Origin: an uncultured Clostridia bacterium
GTDB taxonomy: Bacteria; Bacillota; Clostridia; Christensenellales; Aristaeellaceae
Direction of reading: 5' to 3'
Length of the DNA stretch: 24,953 bases
Assembly (NCBI GenBank): GCA_934621505.1
Contig: CAKTUU010000032.1
Location: forward strand, 1 to 24,953
Under the pieces are notes generated by a model. That model made no database searches. It saw only the letters and a program-made list of their open reading frames with translations, and was not told the origin of the DNA. Positions 1 to 6,758 of this stretch are shown here, in pieces. A program made the position numbers and the translations under genes. How positions within the stretch are numbered: the first letter of the stretch is position 1; the number at the start of each line of letters is the position of its first letter.

Positions 1-16
1 GTTCGATACGAATCCA

Positions 17-63
17 GTCAGAGGGGCTGCGGCCCCTCTGACAACTCCCCGAAAAGGGTTTTT
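17..63 (+). other. Strong GC hairpin followed by a T-run, possible terminator of an upstream gene
   Basis: Positions 17-27 and 32-42 form a perfect 11-bp stem with a TGCG loop. A short CCC/GGG stem-loop (48-50 with 56-58) follows, and then TTTTT at 59-63. The layout would fit the end of a plus-strand gene lying outside the window, or a dispersed intergenic palindrome. The T-run is separated from the main stem, so terminator function is uncertain. Confidence 0.45.
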
Positions 64-75
64 CGACAGTCTGAA

Positions 76-97
76 GGGGACGCACCGAGGCGTCCCC
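76..97 (-). terminator. Hairpin just downstream of the LUD gene
   Basis: GGGGACGC (76-83) pairs with GCGTCCCC (90-97) around a 6-nt loop, about 15 nt past the stop codon of the minus-strand LUD gene. Only a short, impure T-tract follows in the minus direction, so it may act as a 3' stabilising hairpin as much as a terminator. Confidence 0.5.
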
Positions 98-112
98 ATT
101 TATCCTATTCAG

Positions 113-730
113 TTAGTAGCCCAATGTTTCTTCCACAAACACCACGGTAATTTTGCGGTCATGGGGCACATGGTCCACCGACAGGGTCAGGCAGCAAATG
201 GTGCGGTCGCCGCACTCATCGCCGCCGCATTTGCCCGTGCGGGAGCAGGGAGTGTCCAGCCCCAGACGGCGGGTGTTCTGGGGGCAGGCCGTCTGCTTGA
301 TGCGGGCAATGGCGGTATTGATGCCGCCGTCCACCACCTTGGAGTGACTGATGACAAAATACAGATGCTCCGGCCCGTCGCATACGGCCCCCACCCGGTT
401 GCCGCGGCCGTCCACCAGCACCAGCTTTCCCGTGCGGGTTACCGCGTTGGCGGAGCATAAATAAGCGTCCGCCATGCGGGCCTGCAGGCGTATATGCTTT
501 ACCTGACCTGCGTCCGCCCCAACGGTGGTATAAACGGCGCAGCCCTTTTGCTGCAAAGCGGGCACAATGCCAATGCTCTGCACGCTTACCGACCCGCCGA
601 TACCCACGCTCTGGCTTTGGTCGATCTTGGACAGCAAATATTCCTTCGCCTCGGCGGCGGTATTCACCTGAACCACTTCAAAGCCGTTTTTCTTCATTCC
701 TTCAACGGCCTGCAAAAGCAATGTATCCAT
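113..730 (-). CDS. LUD-domain protein (LutC/YkgG-like, lactate utilisation family)
   Basis: This 205-aa protein matches the LUD (formerly DUF162) family in size and pattern. It has an N-terminal alpha region with the typical MKKNGF segment, a GIGGSVS loop at about residues 43-49 and a Rossmann-like core ending in NRVGAVCDGPEHLYFVIS-type sequence. The C-terminus carries a cysteine cluster (TPCSRTGKCGG followed by DRTICC) that resembles the TPC...TGKC...DRICN tail common in clostridial LUD proteins, but here it contains an adjacent CC pair. LutC acts with LutA and LutB in L-lactate oxidation. Here the gene is solitary, as clostridial copies often are, and its substrate is unknown. The ATG at 730 is supported by an AGGAGG motif at 739-744 (8-nt gap) and by a good promoter at 769-797. 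Confidence 0.85.
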   Translation of the reverse strand: MDTLLLQAVEGMKKNGFEVVQVNTAAEAKEYLLSKIDQSQSVGIGGSVSVQSIGIVPALQQKGCAVYTTVGADAGQVKHIRLQARMADAYLCSANAVTRTGKLVLVDGRGNRVGAVCDGPEHLYFVISHSKVVDGGINTAIARIKQTACPQNTRRLGLDTPCSRTGKCGGDECGDRTICCLTLSVDHVPHDRKITVVFVEETLGY

Positions 731-768
731 TTCCTGAACCTCCTGTTTGCCTGCGGGAATTTGGTATT

Positions 769-797
769 AGTATAGCACACACGGAAGCTATGCGCAA
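769..797 (-). promoter_or_regulatory. Sigma-70-type promoter of the LUD gene
   Basis: Read on the minus strand, TTGCGC (797-792) is followed by a 17-nt spacer and TATACT (774-769), with a TGC extended -10 just before it. It lies about 40 nt upstream of the start codon and overlaps the decayed end of the DUF3021-like remnant. Confidence 0.7.
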
Positions 798-1020
798 ACT
801 TTTTCCACAGGCAAAGGACCGCCGCGCCGACGCCGCCGCACAGGCAGGCCTGAAAAAGCGCGGCGTTCAGTTCGCCGCCCAGCCTTTCCGGCAGGGAAAC
901 CAGACAGGGGGCGTAATACCCCAGTTGAAGGCTGTAGGAAAACAGAAAATCCGCCAGGGTGTTCAGGGCCAGTCCAAAGGCAAAGCCCTGAAAAATCTAT
1001 TTCACATAATGCTTTTTCAT
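790..1020 (-). pseudogene. Remnant of a DUF3021-like small membrane protein
   Basis: From ATG at 1020 the minus strand reads MKKHYVK and then a TAG stop (999-997). The same frame then continues with IFQGFAFGLALNTLADFLF, a GYYAP segment and an ERLGGELNAALFQACLCGG segment. That order of a first TM helix, a YYAP/YYPxxP motif, and an E-hx-NA-Q segment leading into a second TM helix is what DUF3021 proteins show. The family is normally about 130-140 aa with four TM helices. Here the similarity stops after helix 2, in the region taken over by the LUD promoter, so both an internal stop and a 3' truncation are seen. It begins 6 nt after the stop of the glycosidase pseudogene, suggesting the two once formed one transcript. 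The family call rests on pattern recall only. Confidence 0.6.
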
Positions 1021-1026
1021 ACCGAA

Positions 1027-1813
1027 TCACCACCAGATCATATCGGATACATACCGTTCCTTGCCGCCGCTGGGGCTGCTGATAACCTGCCCCTGAAACC
1101 ACATTTCGGTGGATCCGCCTCCGTCCAGATTGATGGCCGTCTGCGCGCCATAGCGCACAAACATCTGTTGCAGGGCTTGCAGCGACATGCCCTCCGAATA
1201 GCCGCTCTGCCGTCCGTCCACCACAATGACCAGATAATGCAGGGGCGCGATCATGCCAATGGCGGTGTGGGGTTCCCGGCGGCTTTCCCGGGTGGAAATC
1301 ACGTCAAACGTTTTGGAAAACGAAGCCGCCTGACCGTTTATCACCAGCACCGGTCCAAATTCAAAGGTAGCCAGCGCTCCATCCTGCATCAGCTGCCGGG
1401 ACAGTTGCTTTGGCGTATTGGCCTTACAGACTGCCGTCCGGCAGCAGCGCCAGCATATGCCGGGTGGTGTCGTGGGCGCGCAGCAGCTGCCCGTCCCGAA
1501 TGATTACGCCGTAGTCATACACGGCGTAGTTATCCGCATTAATGGCCAGCACAGCGCCGTTTTGGGCGGCCTGGTCGGAGATCTGTCCGTCCCCAAACTG
1601 GGCCGTGTGAAAAGAAGACACGTCGCTGATCTGCACGTCCGCTACAAAGCAGGTGCTGTTATCCTCCGTTATTTTGTCAATCACAATGGAACGGTTTTCG
1701 TCCTGATAGGCATAATCATAGGGTTCGGGAATTACCGGCTGGGTCCACTCCTGAGCAAGGCTCATGGCAGGCAGCATCAGCAGCGTCCAAAACAGCAAAA
1801 GGGCTTTTTTCAT
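1027..1813 (-). pseudogene. Frameshifted secreted phosphodiester glycosidase (NAGPA/DUF2233 family)
   Basis: Two minus-strand frames together make one protein of about 262 aa. The N-terminal part (1813-1424) has a Sec signal peptide, MKKALLLFWTLLMLPAMSLAQ, then an ALAINADNYAVYDYG segment and an ends-in-DGSL strand. The C-terminal part, continuing to 1027, has FEFGPVLVINGQ, VVDGRQSGYSEGMSL and INLDGGGSTEMW, the hallmark of phosphodiester glycosidase (pfam09992-type) proteins that hydrolyse phosphodiester-linked sugars at the cell surface. The frames break at about 1415-1423, where TAA ends the first part. The total length of 787 nt is one more than a multiple of three, consistent with a 2-nt loss or a 1-nt gain. 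The ribosome binding site AGGAGG at about 1821-1826 and the start codon are intact. A sequencing error is an alternative to true decay. Confidence 0.75.
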
Positions 1814-1890
1814 CGAAACCCCTCCTTTTCTTTGTTTCGAGGGTAGTATTGCATTGCATTTTAAGAACGGAATGAAGCGTTTTCAGGGAT

Positions 1891-1925
1891 TTTCTTATGT
1901 GTTTCTTATCAAATCATGCTATACT
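1891..1925 (+). promoter_or_regulatory. Promoter and direct-repeat operator of the OmpR-type regulator
   Basis: TATACT at 1920-1925 has an extended TGC just upstream. No good -35 is present. Instead TTTCTTAT occurs twice (1891-1898 and 1902-1909), an 11-nt period lying on one helix face just upstream of the -10. Tandem repeats of about one turn next to a weak -35 are typical of OmpR/PhoB-family autoregulated promoters. The function is inferred. Confidence 0.55.
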
Positions 1926-1961
1926 GTACGGTGTTATAAAGGAAAGAAGGAGCGACCGGCC

Positions 1962-2644
1962 ATGCGCCTGTTACTGATTGAGGACGACTCTTCCCTGCGC
2001 AAAATTTTAACCCAGCGGTTAACACAGGAAGGGTACGCGGTGGATAGCTGTGATAACGGTCTGGACGGTTTATCCTACGCCCTTGCCACCCACTACGACG
2101 GTATTTTGCTGGATATTATACTGTGGGGCTGGATGGTCTTACGCTGTTGTCCAGCCTGCGGGCTCAGGGCCGCGGCAGCGCCGTTCTGCTTTTAACAGCC
2201 CGGGACGCGGTGGACGACCGGGTGCGCGGGCTGGACTGCGGGGCGGACGACTACCTGACCAAGCCCTTTGCCTTTGAGGAATTATCCGCGCGGATTCGGT
2301 CCATGCTGCGCAGGCACACCCCAAGCCGCTCCCCCATTTTACAGGTGGGCCAGCTGGAGATGGACACCGTCCATCATACGGTTCACAGGGACGGGCGGAC
2401 CGTTCAGCTGACGACCAAGGAATACGCGCTGCTGGAATATATGATGCGCAACGCCGGGCAGGTGCTCACCGCCGGACAGATTTACGACCATGTATGGGAT
2501 TACCAGGGCAGCCTGGATTCCAACCTGGTGCCTGTGTATATCGGTTATTTACGAAACAAGCTGGATAAAGGCGAAACCATCCGCTACATTCAGACGGTTC
2601 GCGGGTTTGGCTATGTGCTGCGGGAAGAAAAGGATGAAGCATAA
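1962..2644 (+). pseudogene. Frameshifted OmpR/PhoB-family response regulator
   Basis: ATG 1962 follows an AAGGAG-type ribosome binding site. The first frame encodes the receiver start, MRLLLIEDDSS, and the phospho-acceptor LLLDIIL (D51), then diverges at about 2123 and stops at 2195. The rest of the regulator resumes in the -1 frame with GLDGLTLLSSLRA, TARD, GADDYLTKPF (the conserved lysine) and a complete winged-helix DNA-binding domain (LTTKEYALLEYMM, then a C-terminal VRGFGYVL hairpin). The loop should read L-P-G-x-D-G, and a single-base deletion near 2124 explains the break. The 683-nt total is one short of a 227-aa gene, the usual length. No slippery heptamer is visible, so programmed frameshifting is unlikely. 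A product starting at GTG 2123 would lack the phosphorylation site. Sequencing error remains possible. Confidence 0.85.
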
Positions 2645-4019
2645 ATGGACGCTGCGCACCCGAATGGCGCTGTGGTTTACCCTGGCCGTATGGCTGGTAA
2701 CGGGCCTGCTGTTTACCGCCCTGTACCTGACCGCCCGTGACCGGCTGACCGCCATGCTGCGGCACGATCTGGCCCTGGCCATGCGGCAGCTGTCCTCCCA
2801 GATTGAGCATAAAAAGGGGCAGCTCATTTTTGAGGATGAAACCCCTGTGGCTTCGGATATTGACTATTTTATCATGGAAGCAAACGGCAGCGAGCTGGCC
2901 TCTCACGGGGATGATATTTCTCTGTTTGACGATATTCCCTTTCACGAAGGGCAGTATACCGCTTTGCGCCGCAACGATACCGACTGGCTGCTGCTGGATT
3001 CGCCGCTGATCACGGTGGAGAATCAGGGCATACGCATCCGCACCGCCGTGCCCTGCGAAACGGTTCGCCGCACCCTGAGCGCTTTTACCGCCCTGCTGAC
3101 CGCAGGGCTGCCGGTAATGACGCTGCTGGCGGCCATAGCGGGCATCCTGATAACCCGCAGCGCCCTGAAACCCATCCGTCAGGTCATCGCCTGCGCCGAT
3201 GGCATTGCCGCCGGCGACTTGTCCGGACGGGTGCCAGAAAATGATTCCCGGGTTGAACTGGGCGAGTTGAGCCGCACCCTGAACCGGATGATTGCCTCCC
3301 TGGAGGACGCATTTCAGCGGGAAAGGCGCTTTACCTCCGACGCGTCCCACGAGCTGCGCACCCCTGTGGCGGTCATTGGCGCCTATACCGAAGGGCTTTT
3401 GGCGGACAGGACCCTTTCCGCCGAAAGCCGGGAAAAGGCCGACATTATTTTGACCGAGTGCAGGCGCATGCAGCGCATGATTCAGCAAATGCTGACCCTG
3501 ACCCGGGGACAGGAGGGACGTTATCCCGTAGCGCTGGAATGCGTATGCCTGACCGATGTTTTGCAGGGCGTAAACGATACGCTGAAGGACGCGGCGGCGC
3601 AAAAACAAATGACCCTGCAAGTAACGTGCGAATCGCCGGTATGGCTGGCAGCGGACCAGAGTTTGCTGACGCAGCTGTTTCTAAACCTGGTGGAAAACGC
3701 AATCAAATATGGCAAAGACGCCGGGCATATTACCTGCAAGGCCCGTCAGGAAGGCCAGCACGCCATCATCACCGTTTGCGACGACGGCATCGGCATTGCG
3801 CCTGAAAATCTGGAGTACATTTTTGACCGCTTCTTTCGGGCGGACAGCGCCCGTAACCGCAGCGGCAGCGGACTTGGCCTGTCCATTGTGCAGTGGATTG
3901 TGCAGCTGCACCACGGACAAATTCAGGTGGAAAGCCCTCTGGGAAAGGGAAGCTGCTTTATCGTTACTCTGCCCCTGATTCAGCCACAAGACCGGTCCGC
4001 GGGCCTGCCTTCCCGCTGA
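2634..4019 (+). CDS. Membrane sensor histidine kinase with HAMP domain
   Basis: This 461-aa kinase has TM1 at about 12-33, an extracytoplasmic sensor of about 115 residues, TM2 at about 150-174, a HAMP domain at about 175-228, and a DHp helix with SHELRTP (H239). The ATPase domain shows N-box FLNLVENAIKYG (349-360), DDGIGI (383-388), an F-box (IFDRFFRAD) and G2 (GSGLGLSIV). The chosen ATG (2634) overlaps the regulator stop by 11 nt, showing translational coupling, and the resulting N-terminus MKHKWTLRTR is typical of clostridial kinases. All catalytic motifs are intact although the cognate regulator gene is frameshifted, so the kinase may have no working partner in this strain. The signal sensed cannot be told. 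Its 3' end overlaps convergent dinB by 56 nt. Confidence 0.93.
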   Translation: MKHKWTLRTRMALWFTLAVWLVTGLLFTALYLTARDRLTAMLRHDLALAMRQLSSQIEHKKGQLIFEDETPVASDIDYFIMEANGSELASHGDDISLFDDIPFHEGQYTALRRNDTDWLLLDSPLITVENQGIRIRTAVPCETVRRTLSAFTALLTAGLPVMTLLAAIAGILITRSALKPIRQVIACADGIAAGDLSGRVPENDSRVELGELSRTLNRMIASLEDAFQRERRFTSDASHELRTPVAVIGAYTEGLLADRTLSAESREKADIILTECRRMQRMIQQMLTLTRGQEGRYPVALECVCLTDVLQGVNDTLKDAAAQKQMTLQVTCESPVWLAADQSLLTQLFLNLVENAIKYGKDAGHITCKARQEGQHAIITVCDDGIGIAPENLEYIFDRFFRADSARNRSGSGLGLSIVQWIVQLHHGQIQVESPLGKGSCFIVTLPLIQPQDRSAGLPSR

Positions 4020-5208
4020 CCGGGGGAACGCCCCGGCGGATGCACCCCGTACCATACCGCCCACGTATCCGGTCGATGGTTGTTTCCAGCCGGTCGTACC
4101 GGTCGTCCAGTTCCGTGTCCAGACTCCACAGACATAGCTGCTCCTGAACCGCTTCTCTGGGTGTCAGCTGTTGAGCCGTTACCGTTAAGGCGCGCACCGG
4201 CGCGTCGGGCCGCCAGTTGGCGTACAGCAGGGCCATGGCCGCCTGGGCCAGGTCCTGCTGCAGGCAGGTTGGGCGCGTCAATTGCTTTTGCCTGCAAATG
4301 GTGTGAAACAAAGAGTCTTTTACGGTAACCTGCACGCAGCGGCACTTGACCTCATTGGCCCGAAGCCGGGCGGCCACCTCGTCCGTTAATTGCACCACAC
4401 CGGCCCGCAGCTGATCCCAGCCCGTCAAATCCCGGCGGAAGGTGTGCCCGTTGCCGATGGATTTCAGGGGTTCCCGCTGGTCAAAACGCCGCACCGGGGT
4501 ATCGTCCATCCCATTGGCATAGGCCCACAGCAGTTCCCCTTCCCTGCCCAGCAGCTGCCGCAGGGTTTCCCTCTGGCAGCGGGCAATATCGCCAATAGTT
4601 TGAATGCCGTGACGGCTCAGCCGCTCCGCCGCGTTGCGGCCCACAAACAGCAACTCCTTCGCCGGAAGCGGCCATACCCGGTCGGGAAAGGTTTCCCGGG
4701 AGATCAGGGTGGTGGCGTCCGGCTTTTTCAAATCAGACGCCAGCTTGGCAAACACCTTGTTAAAGCTGACCCCCACTGATACCGTAATGCCGATTTCATC
4801 CCGCACCCGACGGCGTATCTGGTCCGCCAGTTCCACAGAGCCCATGCCAAAATAGTCAAGCGAGCCGCTGACATCCAGCCAGGCCTCGTCCGCGCCAAAG
4901 GACTCCACCTGGTCGGTATAGTCCAGAAACAGGCGCTTTATCTGGCGGGACACCTGCATGTACCGCTGCATTCTGGGAGGAACCAGCAAAAGGTCGGGAC
5001 ATTTGCGGCGGGCCTGATAGATGGTTTCGGTGGTTTTCACGTCATAGCGGCGCGCCAGTTCGTTTTTGGCCAAAATAATGCCGCTGCGGTTTTGCGGGTC
5101 GCCCGCCACCGCCATGGGTACCTGCTTCCATTCGGGATGGTCCAGACATTCCACCGACGCATAAAAGCTGTTGCAGTCGATATGGTAGATGGTGCGTTCC
5201 CGGTTCAT
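3964..5208 (-). CDS. dinB: DNA polymerase IV (Y-family translesion polymerase)
   Basis: This 414-aa Y-family polymerase begins HIDCNSFYASVE (catalytic D11) and has ESFGADEAWLDVS (catalytic D107 and E108), followed by VSVGVSFNKVFAKLASDLKKP of the palm. The helix-hairpin-helix region (LLFVGRNAAERLSRHGIQTIGDIA) and the little-finger domain (SIGNGHTFRRDL) follow. A C-terminal EQLCLW is a degenerate version of the QLxLF beta-clamp binding motif, and the DRIRGRYG tail is typical of Bacillota DinB proteins. It carries out error-prone bypass synthesis. ATG 5208 is preceded by a GGGGG-type ribosome binding site, and the promoter carries a LexA-like box. The last 56 nt overlap the convergent histidine kinase gene, giving the protein an unusual Gly/Pro-rich tail after the conserved end. 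Confidence 0.96.
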   Translation of the reverse strand: MNRERTIYHIDCNSFYASVECLDHPEWKQVPMAVAGDPQNRSGIILAKNELARRYDVKTTETIYQARRKCPDLLLVPPRMQRYMQVSRQIKRLFLDYTDQVESFGADEAWLDVSGSLDYFGMGSVELADQIRRRVRDEIGITVSVGVSFNKVFAKLASDLKKPDATTLISRETFPDRVWPLPAKELLFVGRNAAERLSRHGIQTIGDIARCQRETLRQLLGREGELLWAYANGMDDTPVRRFDQREPLKSIGNGHTFRRDLTGWDQLRAGVVQLTDEVAARLRANEVKCRCVQVTVKDSLFHTICRQKQLTRPTCLQQDLAQAAMALLYANWRPDAPVRALTVTAQQLTPREAVQEQLCLWSLDTELDDRYDRLETTIDRIRGRYGTGCIRRGVPPVSGKAGPRTGLVAESGAE

Positions 5209-5238
5209 ATCGCCGCCCCCTTTTATCCGGTTTCATCA

Positions 5239-5276
5239 GTATAACACAGTCACAGGCAAAAGGGAACTGTTGTTCG
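5239..5276 (-). promoter_or_regulatory. dinB promoter with LexA/DinR-type box
   Basis: On the minus strand TATACT (5244-5239) is the -10. Upstream, over the expected -35, is the inverted repeat GAAC-N4-GTTC (5264-5275), within a 14-mer that matches the Gram-positive LexA consensus CGAACRNRYGTTCG at most positions. No other good -35 is seen. The position over the -35 fits SOS repression of dinB. Confidence 0.7.
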
Positions 5277-5425
5277 CAATTTCTATCGGGAACGTTTTTG
5301 TTTTTTCTTCTTAATAAACATGCAGCACAACGATTCAAAACTTGCAATTTTTCAGTATAGCATACCATATTGTATACGATTTTGGGTTGCTTTTGTTTTT
5401 CTCATGCATTTTCATTGATGGCATA

Positions 5426-5454
5426 TTGCATTTTAAAAATGAGGCGCATATAAT
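5426..5454 (+). promoter_or_regulatory. Promoter of the branched-chain amino-acid transporter operon
   Basis: TTGCAT (5426-5431), a 17-nt spacer and a consensus TATAAT (5449-5454) place the transcript start near 5461, giving a leader of about 35 nt. GCATTTT occurs at 5406-5412 and again over the -35 at 5428-5434 (22-nt period), a possible operator. The rest of the divergent 5277-5425 stretch is AT-rich with partial palindromes around GTATAC and no gene. Confidence 0.75.
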
Positions 5455-5495
5455 TTGCATTGTTTCACAAAAACAAAATCGGGAGGCGACACTGG

Positions 5496-6647
5496 ATGAA
5501 AAAATATTTTGCACTTCTCCTGGCGGTTCTGATGATGATTCCCGCCTTTTCTACGGCCGAAAACGTTGTGAAAATCGGCGTGTTTGAGCCTGCCTCCGGC
5601 GACAGCGGTGCTGGCGGCAAGCAGGAAATTCTGGGTATGCAGTACGCCAACAGCGTGCAGCCCACCGTTGATATCGGAGGCGAAACCTATCAGGTAGAAC
5701 TGGTCTACGCCGATAACGGCTCCTCCACCGACAAGGCTCCCTCCGCCGCCCAGCAGCTGGTCAGCGCGGGCGTCAGCGTGGTGCTGGGCTCCTATGGCTC
5801 CGGCGTTTCCATCGCCGGTTCCCAGTATTTTGCCGACGCGGGCATTCCCGCCATTGGCGTTACCTGCACCAATCCTCAGGTAACCGCCGGAAACAGCCAT
5901 TACTTCCGCATCTGCTTCCTGGATCCTTTCCAGGGCACGGTACTGGCCAATTACGCCTTTAAAGAGCTGGGGGCCAAAACCGCTTACTGCCTGGCCGAAC
6001 TTGGCAACGACTACGATGTGGGCCTGTGCTATTACTTCCAGAAGGCCTTTGAGGAAATGGGCGGCACGGTCATCTCCGACACCTTCCCCACCGGCAACTC
6101 CGACTTTACCTCCTACCTGTCCAACGCCACGGCCATCGGTGCGGACGTGTTCTTCTGCCCGGTGTCCATCGCCTATTCTTCCCAGATCATCAGTCAGGCG
6201 GCGGGTCAGAATGTGACCTATCCCATTCTGGGCAGCGACACTCTGGATAACAACAAGGTAGCCGAGGCCGCCAAGGGCACCAATGTCAAGGTCATTATCA
6301 CCACCTTCTATCAGGAAGGTGGCTCCCCCGAGTTTGACGAGGGCTTCAAAGCCTGGCTCAACAGCGACAGCGAATACCTGACCAACAACGGCGGCAACGA
6401 TATGATTTCCGCTGTAAGCGTTATGGGCTACGACGCCTACTTTACCGCTCTGGAGTCGTTAAAGGCCGCTGGCAGCACCGATTCCAAGGCGGTTATGGCC
6501 GCGATGCCCGGGGTCAAGTATACCGGCGTAACCGGTGAAATCGCCTTTGACGAAACCGGCGACGCCATTCGTGATTCCGCCTACATCAAGTCCGTCAACA
6601 CCGAAACCGGCGCGTGGGACTTTGTGGCGGTACAGACCGTGGACTAA
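5496..6647 (+). CDS. livK: Branched-chain amino-acid-type ABC transporter substrate-binding protein
   Basis: This 383-aa extracytoplasmic binding protein is of the Leu/Ile/Val-binding class (type I periplasmic fold). A signal peptide, MKKYFALLLAVLMMIPAFSTA, precedes VKIGVFEPASGDSGAGG, and the body has the QQLVSAGVSVVLGSYGSGVS and FRICFLDPFQGTVLANYAF segments typical of LivJ/K relatives. It delivers ligand to the LivHMGF importer encoded directly downstream. The ligand is probably a branched-chain or other small amino acid, but it cannot be fixed from sequence. There is no lipobox cysteine, and cleavage would follow STA, which is unusual for a monoderm organism where these proteins are normally lipid-anchored. 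ATG 5496 is chosen over a longer frame because GGGAGG sits 9 nt upstream and the signal peptide then starts at MKK. Confidence 0.93.
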   Translation: MKKYFALLLAVLMMIPAFSTAENVVKIGVFEPASGDSGAGGKQEILGMQYANSVQPTVDIGGETYQVELVYADNGSSTDKAPSAAQQLVSAGVSVVLGSYGSGVSIAGSQYFADAGIPAIGVTCTNPQVTAGNSHYFRICFLDPFQGTVLANYAFKELGAKTAYCLAELGNDYDVGLCYYFQKAFEEMGGTVISDTFPTGNSDFTSYLSNATAIGADVFFCPVSIAYSSQIISQAAGQNVTYPILGSDTLDNNKVAEAAKGTNVKVIITTFYQEGGSPEFDEGFKAWLNSDSEYLTNNGGNDMISAVSVMGYDAYFTALESLKAAGSTDSKAVMAAMPGVKYTGVTGEIAFDETGDAIRDSAYIKSVNTETGAWDFVAVQTVD

Positions 6648-6674
6648 TCGTCCTGACCTTTTCAACAACTGTTG

Positions 6675-6722
6675 GGGCGGCGGCGCTTCTCCTGCCTTTA
6701 GGCAGGCGGGCGCTGGCCGCCC
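6675..6722 (+). other. Large intercistronic hairpin between livK and livH
   Basis: GGGCGGC (6675-6681) pairs with GCCGCCC (6716-6722), GCGC (6683-6686) with 6710-6713, and CCTGCC (6691-6696) with GGCAGG (6701-6706) around a TTTA loop. No T-run follows, so it is probably an mRNA-stabilising or partial attenuation element that keeps binding-protein expression above permease expression. Confidence 0.7.
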
Positions 6723-6758
6723 TTACGCGTACATTGCCAAGAAGGAGGCTCCTCCCCC

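Noticed and set aside
1..20. Possible 3' end of a tRNA (GTTCGATACGAATCC resembles a T-arm)
   Set aside because: The loop does not fit TTCRANY, and the stem and acceptor sequence cannot be checked at the window edge.
721..1503. A 260-codon open frame on the plus strand
   Set aside because: It is antisense to the LUD promoter, the DUF3021-like remnant and the glycosidase, and has no recognisable domain.
2118..2130. Programmed -1 frameshift in the response regulator
   Set aside because: No X-XXY-YYZ slippery heptamer, internal Shine-Dalgarno stimulator or downstream structure stands out; a single-base loss explains it.
2466..3620. A 384-codon open frame on the minus strand
   Set aside because: It is opposite the conserved histidine kinase and its composition (Gln/Gly/His-rich) is typical of a shadow.
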